DNA of 64,000 nt from Teichococcus aerophilus (GCF_014490485.1 NZ_JACTVA010000011.1:18300-82299), one strand, 5' to 3'. Shown: positions 1 to 10,148, counted from the first letter of the stretch. Program-made: numbers and translations. The notes: generated from the sequence alone by a model not told the origin.

Positions 1-283
1 GCATGTTCTCCAGAGCCGTACCTGAGGAAACATGCTGATAAATGACTATTTTATATCAATAATTTCTCTATCCGAAGCGCAAGCTAGATGCCTCATTCTT
101 CCTGAATCGCGGGTGCAGGGGATCGTATCCCCTGCCGGGGGAGCTTGAGGGGGCGGAGCCACCTCGATCCCACCGGGACGCAGGCCGGCCCTACCCACGC
201 GTGCGCCCAAAGGAAAAGGCCGGGGAATGAGTTCCCCGGCCCTCCTTCAACACCAGCCTGGCGAACCGCCAAGCCGAGCGGCA
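1..283. other. Left-edge non-coding stretch
   Basis: No convincing gene lies here. Positions about 30-75 are clearly AT-rich compared with the rest of the window. A perfect inverted repeat with 9-bp arms and a 3-base loop lies at 115-135 and could be a terminator of a gene beyond the left edge, though it has no T tract on either side. The rnj terminator-like hairpin is at 218-241. Confidence 0.5.
218..241 (-). terminator. Terminator-like hairpin after rnj
   Basis: A perfect 10-bp stem (GGCCGGGGAA on plus) with a 4-base loop lies 42 bases beyond the rnj stop codon. Read on the minus strand it is followed by TTTTCCTTT, as expected for a Rho-independent terminator. The stem is nearly the same as the ends of the dispersed repeat family elsewhere in the window. 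Confidence 0.75.
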
Positions 284-1942
284 TCACACTCGCAGCAGGT
301 GCACCTCGACGGTCGGCCGCTTGCGCAGCCGGCGGCCCAGGGCCTTACGCAGCGCCGCGCGGGCGGCATCGCGCAGGGAGTCGTCTTCCTGGCGCAGGTT
401 GCCGGGCAGTTCCGTCACGCTGCGTGCCAGCTCGGCGGCGATCTGGCCAGGCTCCTGGTCCGTCGGCTCGAACAGGCCGGGGGCGGAGACCTGGGGGGTG
501 CCCAGGACGCGGCCGGACTTGTCCACCGCCAGGGAGGCGACGACAACGCCGTTGAACAGCATCTTGCGCCGCGCGCCCATGACGCCGCCATCCAGCGGCA
601 CCAGCCGGTCCCCGTCGATGACGAGGCGGCCGGTCGGCACGCCTTCCACTACGTCCGGCGCCTCGTTGCCGGAAAGCGGGGCGAGGCGCAGCACGTCGCC
701 ATCTTCGGTCAGCACCGGGGTGCTGCCCATCTCGCGCGCCAGGGAGGCGTGCTCCTGCAGGTGGCGCCACTCGCCATGCACCGGCACGGCGTAGCGCGGC
801 TTCACCAGCGAGTAGAGCTTGCGCAGCTCATCCCGGCAGGCGTGGCCGGAGACGTGGACCTTGTAGTCCTCCGCCGTCATCACCTTGCAGCCGCCGCGGG
901 CCAGCTCGTCCTGCATGCGCAGCACGGCCTTCTCGTTGCCCGGGATCATGCGGGAGGAGAAAATGACGGTGTCGCCTTCGCCCAGCGAGATGCGCGGATG
1001 GGTATCGGCCGCGATCTTGGCCATGGCGGAGCGCTGCTCACCCTGGCTGCCGGTGCAGATGATCAGCAGCTCGTTGTCGGGCAGGTCATCCGCCTCGTCC
1101 TCGCTGATGAACGGACCGACGCCCTTCAGGTAGCCGCATTCGCGCGCCGAGGCCTCGGCATTGCGCAGGCTACGGCCGAACAGCGCCACCCTGCGTCCCA
1201 CCGCCTTGGCCGCCAGCGCGATGGACTCGACGCGGGCGACATTGGTGGCGAAGCAGGTGACGGCAACGCGACCCTTCAGCGGCCGCAGCAACGGAACCAG
1301 GTTGCGCCGTACCTCGGCCTCGCTGCCGGAATGGCCCTCGACCATCGCGTTGGTGCTGTCGCACACCATGGCCAGGACGCCTTCCTGGCCCAGGCGGGCG
1401 AAGGCTTCCAGGTCGGCGGGCTCGCCGATCAGCGGGTCCGGGTCCAGCTTCCAGTCGCCGGTGTGCAACACCGTGCCGTAGGGCGTGCGGATGGCGATCG
1501 ACTGCGCTTCCGGCACCGAGTGGGTGACACGGATGAAGGTCAGGTCGAACGGCCCGAGCTGGAAATTCCCGCCGAGCGGGATGGTGTGCAGCGGCACCTG
1601 GTGCAGCAGGTTGGCCTCGGCCAGCTTGCGGCGCAGGACGGACGCGGCGAAGGGACCGGCATAGACCGGGCACTTCAGCTGCGGCCACAGATGCGCCACG
1701 GCACCGATATGGTCCTCGTGCGCGTGGGTGATGACCAGCCCGGCCAGCTGGTCGCGCCGTTGCGCCAGCCAGTACGGGTCGGGGGTCATGACCTCCGCCT
1801 CGGGGTTGTCGTTGCCGCCGAAGCCAATGCCGCAATCGATGGCCAGGAGCCGGCCGTCGCAGCGATAGACATTCAGATTCATGCCTATCTCCCCGGACCC
1901 GCCAAGCGGGATGAAGGATAGGTCGCCAGTGATCAGATTCAT
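284..1942 (-). CDS. rnj: Ribonuclease J
   Basis: The product is a 552-residue ribonuclease of the metallo-beta-lactamase/beta-CASP family, a cytoplasmic 5'-3' exonuclease and endonuclease for mRNA decay and rRNA maturation. The zinc-binding motif HAHEDH is at residues 73-78, a further ligand motif (HTGDW) lies near residue 160, and a beta-CASP SGHA motif lies near residue 365. The length matches the family (about 550). It is the last gene of a minus-strand run after coaX, a position common in Alphaproteobacteria behind nuoN-birA-coaX. The ATG at 1942 gives the family N-terminus (MNLITGDLSFIPLGG); its Shine-Dalgarno site is weak. Confidence 0.95.
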   Translation of the reverse strand: MNLITGDLSFIPLGGSGEIGMNLNVYRCDGRLLAIDCGIGFGGNDNPEAEVMTPDPYWLAQRRDQLAGLVITHAHEDHIGAVAHLWPQLKCPVYAGPFAASVLRRKLAEANLLHQVPLHTIPLGGNFQLGPFDLTFIRVTHSVPEAQSIAIRTPYGTVLHTGDWKLDPDPLIGEPADLEAFARLGQEGVLAMVCDSTNAMVEGHSGSEAEVRRNLVPLLRPLKGRVAVTCFATNVARVESIALAAKAVGRRVALFGRSLRNAEASARECGYLKGVGPFISEDEADDLPDNELLIICTGSQGEQRSAMAKIAADTHPRISLGEGDTVIFSSRMIPGNEKAVLRMQDELARGGCKVMTAEDYKVHVSGHACRDELRKLYSLVKPRYAVPVHGEWRHLQEHASLAREMGSTPVLTEDGDVLRLAPLSGNEAPDVVEGVPTGRLVIDGDRLVPLDGGVMGARRKMLFNGVVVASLAVDKSGRVLGTPQVSAPGLFEPTDQEPGQIAAELARSVTELPGNLRQEDDSLRDAARAALRKALGRRLRKRPTVEVHLLRV

Positions 1943-2048
1943 CGAGTCTCACAACAGGGGTTGATAGTCACTTCGGTCTCGTCTGGAGCGACAACCCCGG
2001 GCGCGCCGTTGTCCCCGTGGGGAAGGCGCGGCGTCCGGCTTTCGTCGC

Positions 2049-2867
2049 TCAATCTGTTTCGGCCCGCAGGATATCCGGCAGGGCCGTACGATGGAAAATG
2101 GGGATGGGATTGCGATCCGCCAACAGGCGGAGCCCTTCCAAGGTGATATCGGGGTCGGTGCGTTCCATCACCGGCGTGCCTTCGGCCAGCAGAGGCGCCA
2201 GCCCACCTGTGCCGACAACCTTGAGCGGAGCGCCGAACTCGGCCTTGATGCGGGACACGATTCCTTCCACCAGACCCACATAGCCCCAGAAGATACCCGA
2301 TTGCATCGCCGGAACGGTGCTGCGGCCGATCACGGATTGGGGACGGCCGATGCCGATGCGGGGCAGCCGGGCCGCAGCCCGGTGCAGTGCCTCGATCGAG
2401 AGCTGGATGCCGGGGGCGATGATGCCGCCCAGATAGGCGCCGTCATGGTCCACCATGTCGAAGGTGGTCGCGGTGCCGAAATCGATCACCACCAGCGGGC
2501 CGCGGTAGTGGTAGTGGGCGGCCAGGGCGTTCAGCAGGCGGTCGGCACCCACTTCCTCCGGATGGTCCACCTTGATCTCGAAGCCCCAGTCCAGCGAGGC
2601 GCGGGCGATCAGCGGCTCGGCCACGAACCACTCGCGGCACAGGCGGCGCAGATTGTAGAGGGCGGCCGGCACCACGGTGCCGATGACGCAGCGTTCCACA
2701 TCCGCCGGGCGCAAGCCGTTCAGTTGCAGCAGCGCCAGCAGCCACACGGCGTACTCGTCGCTCGTCCGGTCGGTGCGGGTGGCAATGCGCCAGCGGCCGC
2801 GCCACTCCGCGCCATCATGGATGGCGAAGACGACGTTGGTATTGCCGGCATCAATGGCGAGCAGCAT
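2049..2867 (-). CDS. coaX: Type III pantothenate kinase
   Basis: The enzyme phosphorylates pantothenate in the first step of coenzyme A synthesis. At 272 residues it has the usual CoaX length. The N-terminal phosphate loop DAGNTN is at residues 6-11, and the ASKHA-fold motif GTATTFD follows VIDF. An in-frame upstream start at 2903 exists, but the ATG at 2867 is preferred: it gives the family N-terminus MLLAIDAGN and follows a strong GGGGAGGGG ribosome binding site. It lies between birA and rnj in the complex I run. Confidence 0.95.
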   Translation of the reverse strand: MLLAIDAGNTNVVFAIHDGAEWRGRWRIATRTDRTSDEYAVWLLALLQLNGLRPADVERCVIGTVVPAALYNLRRLCREWFVAEPLIARASLDWGFEIKVDHPEEVGADRLLNALAAHYHYRGPLVVIDFGTATTFDMVDHDGAYLGGIIAPGIQLSIEALHRAAARLPRIGIGRPQSVIGRSTVPAMQSGIFWGYVGLVEGIVSRIKAEFGAPLKVVGTGGLAPLLAEGTPVMERTDPDITLEGLRLLADRNPIPIFHRTALPDILRAETD

Positions 2868-2936
2868 CGGCTTCCCCTCCCCCGGGGCGTTGATCAAACC
2901 CATGGATGGGCACGGCGTTGCGCGGCCGTGCCGAAA

Positions 2937-3668
2937 TCACCGCGCCGCCAGCCATTCGCCGGCGGAGACGACTTCCACCCCCTGCGGGGTGGCGAAGAGC
3001 AGCCGGCCATCATCATCCAGCCCGCCGAAATGGCCGTCCCGGAACACGTCGCCCTGGCGCAGCACCATCGGCGCCGCCAGCGCCGGGCCCCGCGCCACCC
3101 AGGCCTGCCGTACCGCCGCCAGCCCGGCCTGGTGCCAATGCGCCACACTGGCCAGCAACCGGTGGGCGAAAGCCACCGGGTCCGGCGGCGCGATGCCGGC
3201 CTGGGCGAAGCTGGCGGCCCGCCGGTCCGCCAGCTCCGGCGCCACGGCCAGGTTGACGCCGATACCGAAGATCACCCAGTCGATGCCGCCATCCGGCGAG
3301 ATGGCGCCCTGGGACAGGATGCCGGAGCACTTGGCGCCGTCCAGCAGCAGGTCGTTCGGCCATTTCAGCTGCAGCTGCGTGCCGGGCGGCAGGATGCCGG
3401 CGGCGGCGTCGGCCAGCGCCACGCCAGCCAGCAGGCCGTATTGCGGCAAGTCCCGCGCCGGCCCGGTGGGCCGCAGCAGCATGGAGATGAAGAGATTACC
3501 GGCGGGCGAGGTCCAGGCCCTGCCCTGCGTGCCCCGTGCGGCGCTTTGCCGCCGGGCCAGCACGGCAAGCCCTTCCGGCTCACCCTGCTGTGCGGCGGCC
3601 AGCACGATATCCTGCGTGCTGGCCAGTTCATCATGGATGGCGAGGCGCCATCCGCCGGACTGTATCAC
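2937..3668 (-). CDS. birA: Biotin--[acetyl-CoA-carboxylase] ligase
   Basis: The enzyme makes biotinyl-AMP and attaches biotin to the carrier protein of acetyl-CoA carboxylase. The product is 243 residues, with RGTQGRAW at 45-52 and KWPNDLL at 102-108, both active-site hallmarks. It begins directly with the catalytic domain, so it is a monofunctional (group I) ligase without the DNA-binding domain of the E. coli repressor. The start is a GTG whose bases overlap the nuoN stop (GTGA), indicating translational coupling. An open frame continues upstream inside nuoN but is only a shadow of that gene. Confidence 0.93.
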   Translation of the reverse strand: MIQSGGWRLAIHDELASTQDIVLAAAQQGEPEGLAVLARRQSAARGTQGRAWTSPAGNLFISMLLRPTGPARDLPQYGLLAGVALADAAAGILPPGTQLQLKWPNDLLLDGAKCSGILSQGAISPDGGIDWVIFGIGVNLAVAPELADRRAASFAQAGIAPPDPVAFAHRLLASVAHWHQAGLAAVRQAWVARGPALAAPMVLRQGDVFRDGHFGGLDDDGRLLFATPQGVEVVSAGEWLAAR

Positions 3669-5095
3669 CCCACCAGGGCCGCGACGGCTGCCTGGGCCGC
3701 CGAGAGGAACAGGCCGGGGAAGGCGAAGAAGAACAGCGTGAACAGCCCGGTCCCCGCCAGCACGACGGAGAGGCTGGCCGGACGGGCATCCAGCGCACCG
3801 ATGCCGGCGTCGAAATACATCACCTTGATAACGCGCAGGTAATAATAGGCCGACACCGCCGAGGACAGCACGCCCACCACCGCCAGGGTGATGAAGCCGC
3901 CCTGGATGGCTGCGCCGATGACGAAGTACTTGCCGAAGAACCCAGCAAGAGGCGGGATGCCGGCCATCGAGAACATGAACAGCGTCATCGCCAGCGCCAT
4001 GGCCGGGTCCGTCCGGCCGAGGCCGGCGAGGTCTTCCACCTTCTCCAGCGACTGGCCATTGCGGCGCATCGCGATCAGCACCGCGAAGGCGCCGACATTG
4101 GTGAAGAGGTAGATGGCCATGTAGACCAGCAGGGCGCGCACACCGAGCTCGCTGCCCACCGCCAGGCCCATCAGCGCGTAGCCGACATGGCCGATGGAGG
4201 AATAGGCCATCAGGCGCTTGATGTTGGTCTGCCCGATCGCCGCCAGCGCGCCCAGGACCATCGAGGCCAGGGAGCACAGGATGATGATCTGCTGCCACTG
4301 GCCCGCCAAGTCCCCGAAGGGGCCGGCCGCCACGCGGGTCAGCAGCCCGATGGCGGCGACCTTGGGGGCGGAGGCGAAGAAGGCCGTCACCGGCGTCGGC
4401 GCGCCTTCATAGACATCCGGCGTCCACATGTGGAACGGCACGGCGGAGACCTTGAAGGCCAGCGCCGCCAGCACGAACACCAGGCCAACCACCAGGCCGA
4501 AGGGCACCGCTTCCGCAGTGCCGATGGCGTCGGCGATCCGGTCGAAATTCGTGGTGCCGGAGAAGCCGTAGATCAGGCTGGCGCCGTAGAGCAGCAGGCC
4601 GGAGGCCAGCGCGCCGAGCACGAAGTACTTCAGGCCAGCTTCCGACGACCGCCCGTTGTCCCGGTCGAACGCCGCGATGACGTAGAGCGAGAGGGAGAGC
4701 AGCTCCAGGCCGATATACAGTGTCAGCAGGTCGTTCGCCGACAGCATGATCATCATGCCGATGGTGCTGAACAGCAGCAGGATCGGGAACTCGAACTTGG
4801 CGAGACCCTGCTTGGCGTTCCAGTCCATCGCCACCAGCACGCCGAGCGCCGCGCCAGCCACCACCAGCAGCTTGGTGAACTTGGTGAAGGCGTCCGAGAC
4901 ATACTGGCCGGCGAAGGCGGTGCCTTCCGGCTGCACCAGCACCAGCACGCCCGAGAGCAGCAGGGCACCCAGCACCGCCATGTTGATGGCGTAGCTGGTG
5001 TCCCGCTTCGGGATGACGCCGGCGACCAGCGCCAGCAGGCCGCATATGGCCAGAACCAGTTCCGGCAGAACGAGGGTCCAGTTCATCACGGTCAC
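3665..5095 (-). CDS. nuoN: NADH-quinone oxidoreductase subunit N
   Basis: This is an antiporter-like proton-pumping membrane subunit of complex I, about 476 residues with many hydrophobic helices. The conserved core around residues 200-260 includes AFKVSAVPFHMWTPDVYEGAP, with the Lys and His/Pro helix-break signature of the NuoL/M/N family. A GTG at 5095 overlaps the nuoM stop; the ATG at 5086 (MNWTLVLPE) is an alternative start. The stop overlaps the birA start. Confidence 0.96.
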   Translation of the reverse strand: MTVMNWTLVLPELVLAICGLLALVAGVIPKRDTSYAINMAVLGALLLSGVLVLVQPEGTAFAGQYVSDAFTKFTKLLVVAGAALGVLVAMDWNAKQGLAKFEFPILLLFSTIGMMIMLSANDLLTLYIGLELLSLSLYVIAAFDRDNGRSSEAGLKYFVLGALASGLLLYGASLIYGFSGTTNFDRIADAIGTAEAVPFGLVVGLVFVLAALAFKVSAVPFHMWTPDVYEGAPTPVTAFFASAPKVAAIGLLTRVAAGPFGDLAGQWQQIIILCSLASMVLGALAAIGQTNIKRLMAYSSIGHVGYALMGLAVGSELGVRALLVYMAIYLFTNVGAFAVLIAMRRNGQSLEKVEDLAGLGRTDPAMALAMTLFMFSMAGIPPLAGFFGKYFVIGAAIQGGFITLAVVGVLSSAVSAYYYLRVIKVMYFDAGIGALDARPASLSVVLAGTGLFTLFFFAFPGLFLSAAQAAVAALVG

Positions 5096-6603
5096 ATCCC
5101 GGCCAGACGCGGCAGCGCCATCGCGGCTTCATGCCGCGCCAGCAAAGCCGCGACACTGGCCTCGAAGAAAGAGAGGAAGGAGGAGGGGTAGATACCCATC
5201 CACAGCGTCAGCACGATCAGCGGCGCGAAGGTGACGTATTCACGCGGGCTAAGATCCAGCAGGGCCTTGATCTCGGGCTTGGCCAGCTTGCTGAACAGCA
5301 CCCGGCGGTACAGCCACAGCATGTAGCAGGGGCCGAGGATCATGCCGGTGGCGCCGAAGAAGGCGATCCACGGATTGACCTGCCAGATGCCCACCAGCAC
5401 CAGGAACTCGCCCGGGAAGCCCGCGGTGCCCGGGAGGGCGACGGAGGCCATGGTGAACAGCATGAACAGCGCGCCATAGACCGGCATCACCTTGGCGACG
5501 CCGCCGTAGCGCGCGATCTCCCGCGAGTGGACGCGGTCGTAGACCACGCCGACGCAGAGGAACAGCGCGCCGGCCACCACGCCGTGGGACAGCATCTGGA
5601 AGATGGCGCCCGACAGGCCCTGGTGGTTCATCGAGAAGATGCCGAGCGTCACGATGCCCATATGGGCGACCGAGGAATAGGCGATCAGCTTCTTCATGTC
5701 CTCCTGCGCCATCGCCACCAGGGAGGTGTAGATGACGGCGACGATGGAGAGCGTGAAGATGAAGGGCGCGAACCATTCCGTCGCCTGCGGCAGCAACGGC
5801 AGGCTGAAGCGCAGGAACCCGTAGGCACCCATCTTCAGCAGCACGCCGGCCAGGATGACGGAACCGGCCGTCGGCGCCTCCACATGCGCGTCCGGCAGCC
5901 AGGTGTGCACCGGCCACATCGGCACCTTCACGGCGAAGGAGACGAAGAAGGCCAGGAACAGCCAGACCTGCAGGCTGGGCGCGATCTGCAGCTTGAACAG
6001 CTCGGGGATGCTGGTGCTGCCGGCCATGTACCAGAGCGTCAGCACGGCGAGCAGCATGAGCAGCGAGCCGAGCAGCGTGTAGAGGAACAGCTTGTACGCG
6101 GCATAGACGCGCCGCTGGCCGCCCCAGACGCCGATGATCAGGAACATCGGGATCAGGACGCCCTCGAAGAAGATGTAGAACATCAGCATGTCCATCGAGC
6201 TGAACATGCCGATCATCATCGTCTCGAGCACCAGGAAGGCGATCATGTACTCGCGCACCCGGCTCTGCACCGACTCCCAGGAAGCCAGGATGCAGATGGG
6301 GGTCAGCAGCGTCGCCAGCAGCACGAACAGCACGGAGATGCCGTCCACGCCCAGGTGGTAGGACAGGCCGAATTCCGGCATCCACTGGTGCAGCTCGACG
6401 AACTGGAACTCAGCGGTCGACTTGTCGAAGCTGAACCACAGGATCAGCGATAGCGCGAAGACGATCAGGCTGGTCCACAACGCCGTCCAGCGGGCGTTGG
6501 CGGCAACGACCGCCTCTTCCCCCCGGATGAAGAGAAGGATGCCCGCGCCCACCAGCGGCAGGAAGGTGAGCAGCGTGAGCAGGGGAAAACCCGCGGCGTT
6601 CAT
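5092..6603 (-). CDS. nuoM: NADH-quinone oxidoreductase subunit M
   Basis: This is a second antiporter-like membrane subunit of complex I, 503 residues. It carries the conserved block KVPMWPVHTWLPDAHVEAPT of the family with the helix-breaking proton-channel residues, and the essential Lys and Glu environment (AYSSVAHMG, FEGVLIPMFL). Its start overlaps the end of nuoL by 4 bases (6600-6603) and its stop overlaps the nuoN GTG, so L, M and N are probably translated as a coupled set. Confidence 0.97.
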   Translation of the reverse strand: MNAAGFPLLTLLTFLPLVGAGILLFIRGEEAVVAANARWTALWTSLIVFALSLILWFSFDKSTAEFQFVELHQWMPEFGLSYHLGVDGISVLFVLLATLLTPICILASWESVQSRVREYMIAFLVLETMMIGMFSSMDMLMFYIFFEGVLIPMFLIIGVWGGQRRVYAAYKLFLYTLLGSLLMLLAVLTLWYMAGSTSIPELFKLQIAPSLQVWLFLAFFVSFAVKVPMWPVHTWLPDAHVEAPTAGSVILAGVLLKMGAYGFLRFSLPLLPQATEWFAPFIFTLSIVAVIYTSLVAMAQEDMKKLIAYSSVAHMGIVTLGIFSMNHQGLSGAIFQMLSHGVVAGALFLCVGVVYDRVHSREIARYGGVAKVMPVYGALFMLFTMASVALPGTAGFPGEFLVLVGIWQVNPWIAFFGATGMILGPCYMLWLYRRVLFSKLAKPEIKALLDLSPREYVTFAPLIVLTLWMGIYPSSFLSFFEASVAALLARHEAAMALPRLAGM

Positions 6604-8516
6604 CGGCCGATCCCGAACAGGAAGATGCTGACGAAAAGGACGACCCCGATGATCATCGTGAAGGCGTAGTTGGCCACCCGTCCCGTCTGGAACCTGGAGA
6701 CCCGCCCGGCGGCGGCCACGGTCAGGGCCGCGGCACCATTGGGCATGCCATCGATCACCTTGGCGTCGCCGACCTTCCAGAGCCAGAAGGCCAGGCGGCG
6801 CGCGGGGCGGACGAACAGGAAGTCATACAGCTCGTCGAAGTACCACTTGTTCAGCAGGAAGCGGTACACGCCCGGGAAGGTCGCGGCGATCTTGCCCGGA
6901 ATGGCGGGCATGAACATGTAGAACAGGTAGCCCACCGCGATGCCGATGACACCGGCGACCGTCGGCGCCAGCGGCACCCAGGACGGCACCTCATGCACTT
7001 CGTGCATGATGTGGTTGCCCGGCTGGTTCACGATGGACCCGTTCCAGAACTCCATCCAGTGATGGCCGACGAAGTTCTCCACCAGCAGCGCGCCGGCGAA
7101 GACCGCGCCCACCGCCAGCACCAGCAGCGGCAGCAGCATGACCGCCGGGCTCTCATGCACGTGCTCCATCGTGTGATGGTCCGCGCGCGGCTTGCCGTGG
7201 AAGGTCATGATGATCAGGCGCCAGGAGTAGAAGGCGGTCAGCACCGCCGCGATCATGCCCATGACGAAGGCATACTTGGCCGTCCAGCCATGGCCGGCGA
7301 AGGCGGCTTCCAGCACGAAGTCCTTGGAATAGTAGCCGGCGAAGAACGGGATGCCCGCCAGCGCCAGGCTGCCGATCCAGAACATCGCGTAGGTCAGCGG
7401 GATCTTCTTCCAGATGCCGCCCATCTTGCGGATGTCCTGCTCGTCCGACATCGCGTGGATGACGGAGCCGGCGCTCAGGAACAGCAGCGCCTTGAAGAAG
7501 GCGTGGGTGATCAGGTGGAACACCGCGCCCTGGTAGGCGCCGACGCCGACCGCGAAGAACATGTACCCCAGCTGCGAGCAGGTGGAGTAGGCGATGACGC
7601 GCTTGATGTCGTTCTGCACGCAACCGATGGTCGCCGCGAAGAAGGCGGTGGTGGCACCGATGAAGGTGATGAAGCCCAGGGTGTTCGGCGCGTATTCGAT
7701 GACGGGCGACATGCGCGCCATCAGGAACACGCCCGCCGTCACCAGCGTCGCCGCATGGATCAGCGCGGAGACCGGGGTCGGGCCTTCCATGGCATCCGGC
7801 AGCCAGGTGTGCAGGCCGATCTGCGCCGACTTGCCCATGGCGCCGAGGAACAGCAGCAGCGCGATCGCCTCCAGCACCGGCATGCCGCCGATGGTCTGGC
7901 CCTGCACCGCCGCCACGCCCTGGAAGATACCGTCGAACTCGACAGTACCGAAGGTCCAGAAGGTCAGCGCCATGCCCAGCATGAAGAACAGGTCGCCGAC
8001 GCGGTTGACGATGAAGGCCTTCATCGCCGCGCGGTTGGCGCTTTCCTTCTCATACCAGTAGCCGATGAGCAGGTAGCTCGCGAGGCCGATGCCTTCCCAG
8101 CCGAAGAACAGCTGCACCAGGTTATCGGCCGTCACCAGCATGAGCATCATGAAGGTGAACAGCGACAGGTAGCTGAAGAAGCGCGGCGTCGTCGGGTCAT
8201 GCGACATGTAGCCGACGGAATAGACGTGGATCATGGTCGAGATCAGCGTGACCATGGCGACCATCGCGGCGGCGATGGTGTCGTAGCGCAGCGCCCAGTT
8301 GAACTGCATGCCGCCGACGTCGAGCCAGGTTCCCAGCTCCACCGTCGTCGGCGCGTGGCCGAGCGCGACGTTGTAGAAGTTCACCGCGCCGCAGACGGCG
8401 GCCAGCGCCATGAAGAACACCGTGGTCCACTGCGCGGCCTTGTCGCCCATCAGGCGGCCGAACAGCCCGGCGATCAGCGCACCGACCGCCGGGAAGAAGA
8501 TGGCACCCATATACAT
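6600..8516 (-). CDS. nuoL: NADH-quinone oxidoreductase subunit L
   Basis: This is the largest antiporter-like membrane subunit, 638 residues, which also supplies the long lateral helix joining the proton channels. The family block KSAQIGLHTWLPDAMEGPTPVSALIHAATLV is present in the middle, and a C-terminal extension includes an amphipathic section and a final membrane helix ending in FLFGIGR. The length is normal for NuoL. It starts 4 bases after nuoK ends. Confidence 0.97.
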   Translation of the reverse strand: MYMGAIFFPAVGALIAGLFGRLMGDKAAQWTTVFFMALAAVCGAVNFYNVALGHAPTTVELGTWLDVGGMQFNWALRYDTIAAAMVAMVTLISTMIHVYSVGYMSHDPTTPRFFSYLSLFTFMMLMLVTADNLVQLFFGWEGIGLASYLLIGYWYEKESANRAAMKAFIVNRVGDLFFMLGMALTFWTFGTVEFDGIFQGVAAVQGQTIGGMPVLEAIALLLFLGAMGKSAQIGLHTWLPDAMEGPTPVSALIHAATLVTAGVFLMARMSPVIEYAPNTLGFITFIGATTAFFAATIGCVQNDIKRVIAYSTCSQLGYMFFAVGVGAYQGAVFHLITHAFFKALLFLSAGSVIHAMSDEQDIRKMGGIWKKIPLTYAMFWIGSLALAGIPFFAGYYSKDFVLEAAFAGHGWTAKYAFVMGMIAAVLTAFYSWRLIIMTFHGKPRADHHTMEHVHESPAVMLLPLLVLAVGAVFAGALLVENFVGHHWMEFWNGSIVNQPGNHIMHEVHEVPSWVPLAPTVAGVIGIAVGYLFYMFMPAIPGKIAATFPGVYRFLLNKWYFDELYDFLFVRPARRLAFWLWKVGDAKVIDGMPNGAAALTVAAAGRVSRFQTGRVANYAFTMIIGVVLFVSIFLFGIGR

Positions 8517-8520
8517 GCGC

Positions 8521-8832
8521 CTAGCCCCTCAGCGTGGACACGTCGTCCACCGCGATGCTGCTGCGGTTGCGGAAGTAGATCACCAGGATGGCCAGCCCGA
8601 TCGCGGCCTCGGCGGCCGCCACGGTCAGCACGAACATGGCGAAGATCTGCCCCGTCAAATCCTGCAACGCGGAGGAGAAGGCGACGAAATTGAGGTTCAC
8701 CGAGAGCAGGATGAGCTCGATGGACATCAGGATGACGATGATGTTCTTCCGGTTTAGGAAGATGCCCAGCACGCCCAGCACGAACAGGATCGCGCTGACC
8801 GAGAGGAAGTGGGACAGGCCGATGTTCAGCAT
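8521..8832 (-). CDS. nuoK: NADH-quinone oxidoreductase subunit K
   Basis: This is a small three-helix membrane subunit, 103 residues, typical length. Helix 2 and helix 3 carry the buried glutamates of the proton path ([10 protein letters not shown] and [11 protein letters not shown]). The start codon overlaps the nuoJ stop by one base (TGATG). Confidence 0.97.
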   Translation of the reverse strand: MLNIGLSHFLSVSAILFVLGVLGIFLNRKNIIVILMSIELILLSVNLNFVAFSSALQDLTGQIFAMFVLTVAAAEAAIGLAILVIYFRNRSSIAVDDVSTLRG

Positions 8833-9530
8833 CAGTGATGGCCCCCGCCATGCTGGTCGTCATGCGCCACGGCCTTGGGCTTCTTCGCCGCGGGCAGCGG
8901 GCGGCGGATGATGCCACCCAGCTCGGCCAGGCCGGCGCGCTTCGGCACGTCCTTCATGGTCACGGCATGGGCGCGGGCCACCTGCACGGCGATGTTCTGC
9001 CGGCGGCTGTTGGCCGGCTTCTCGCGCAGCGTCAGCACGATGGCGCCGATCATGGCCACCAGCAGGATCAGGCCGGAGGCCTGGAACAGGAAGATGTAGT
9101 CCGTATAGAGGATGCGCCCGATCGCCTGGGTGTTGGTGGCGACGTCGGCCGGGTTGGGATGCATCCGCAGCCCCTGCGCGTCATCCGCGAACTGCCAGGC
9201 GCCGTAGACGAACAGCAGTTCCAGGAACAGCATGCCGCCGACGATGGCGCCGATCGGCAGGTAGCGCTGGAAGCCCTCCTTCATCTGCACGAAGTCGATG
9301 TCCAGCATCATGACGACGAACAGGAAGAGCACGGCGACCGCGCCGACATAGACGATGACCAGGATCATCGCGAGGAACTCGGCCCCCGCGATCAGGAACA
9401 GCGCCGCGGCGTTGAAGAACGCCAGGATCAGGTACAGCACGCTGTGGACCGGGTTGCGCGCGGTCACCACCATGACCGCGCTCGCGATCAGGATGGCCGC
9501 GAAGACATAGAAGGCAAGAGCCGCGATCAT
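8832..9530 (-). CDS. nuoJ: NADH-quinone oxidoreductase subunit J
   Basis: This is a five-helix membrane subunit of complex I, 232 residues. The conserved third-helix motif [20 protein letters not shown] is clear. The C-terminal tail after residue 170 is charged and ends in a His/Gly run (DDQHGGGHH), longer than the E. coli protein but common in Alphaproteobacteria. It is separated from nuoI by 129 non-coding bases, the widest gap inside the operon. Confidence 0.96.
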   Translation of the reverse strand: MIAALAFYVFAAILIASAVMVVTARNPVHSVLYLILAFFNAAALFLIAGAEFLAMILVIVYVGAVAVLFLFVVMMLDIDFVQMKEGFQRYLPIGAIVGGMLFLELLFVYGAWQFADDAQGLRMHPNPADVATNTQAIGRILYTDYIFLFQASGLILLVAMIGAIVLTLREKPANSRRQNIAVQVARAHAVTMKDVPKRAGLAELGGIIRRPLPAAKKPKAVAHDDQHGGGHH

Positions 9531-9659
9531 CGCACCCCTCCTCCGCGCTGTTGCAGCGTCATGGCACCGTTCCAGAAGACAGAGAGCCGCCCAGGCAGGG
9601 GGCGGGGCCGCGAAGGATTTTGGCGAGGGGGCGCGGCCACGTTCCCCTCCGCCACACGA

Positions 9660-10148
9660 TCAACGGTAGGGCGCGTCCAGCTCCAGACGCTTCGCCAGCT
9701 CCGGCTCCCACCGGTCGCCATTCGCGAGGAGCTTGTCCTTTTGGTAGATCAGCTCCTCACGCGTCTCGGTCGCGAACTCGAAATTCGGCCCCTCGACGAT
9801 GGCGTCCACCGGGCAGGCTTCCTCGCACAGGCCGCAATAGATGCACTTCGTCATGTCGATGTCATAGCGCGTGGTGCGGCGGCTGCCGTCCTCACGCGGT
9901 TCGGCCTCGATGGTGATGGCCTGGGCGGGGCAGACGGCCTCGCACAGCTTGCAGGCGATGCACCGCTCTTCCCCGTTGGGGTAGCGGCGCAGCGCGTGCT
10001 CGCCCTTGAAACGCGGGGAGAGCGCCATCTTCTCGAACGGATACTTGATCGTGGCCTTCGGCATGAAGAAGTACTTCAGCGTCAGCGCCATGCCGGAGAC
10101 CAGTTCGGTCATCAGCAGGCTGTAGGCCGCGCGGTCCAGCGTCGCCAT
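9660..10148 (-). CDS. nuoI: NADH-quinone oxidoreductase subunit I
   Basis: This is the ferredoxin-like subunit that carries the two [4Fe-4S] clusters N6a and N6b near the membrane. It has 162 residues. Two CxxCxxCxxxCP motifs are visible with cysteines at 63, 66, 69, 73 and 102, 105, 108, 112. The length and the C-terminal ELDAPYR ending match the alphaproteobacterial/mitochondrial TYKY type. Confidence 0.97.
   Translation of the reverse strand: MATLDRAAYSLLMTELVSGMALTLKYFFMPKATIKYPFEKMALSPRFKGEHALRRYPNGEERCIACKLCEAVCPAQAITIEAEPREDGSRRTTRYDIDMTKCIYCGLCEEACPVDAIVEGPNFEFATETREELIYQKDKLLANGDRWEPELAKRLELDAPYR

Noticed and set aside
115-135. Perfect inverted repeat near the left edge as another family member
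   Set aside because: Its sequence (GCAGGGGAT arms) lacks the AAGGCCGGGGAA core and the T-rich tract, so I do not count it in the repeat family.
2937-4298. Long BirA with an N-terminal extension
   Set aside because: The extension is the out-of-frame translation of nuoN. The GTG at 3668 overlapping the nuoN stop gives a normal ligase.
3665-8516. Mrp-type Na+/H+ antiporter genes
   Set aside because: The NuoL/M/N proteins resemble antiporter subunits, but all fourteen nuo genes are present in order, so this is complex I.
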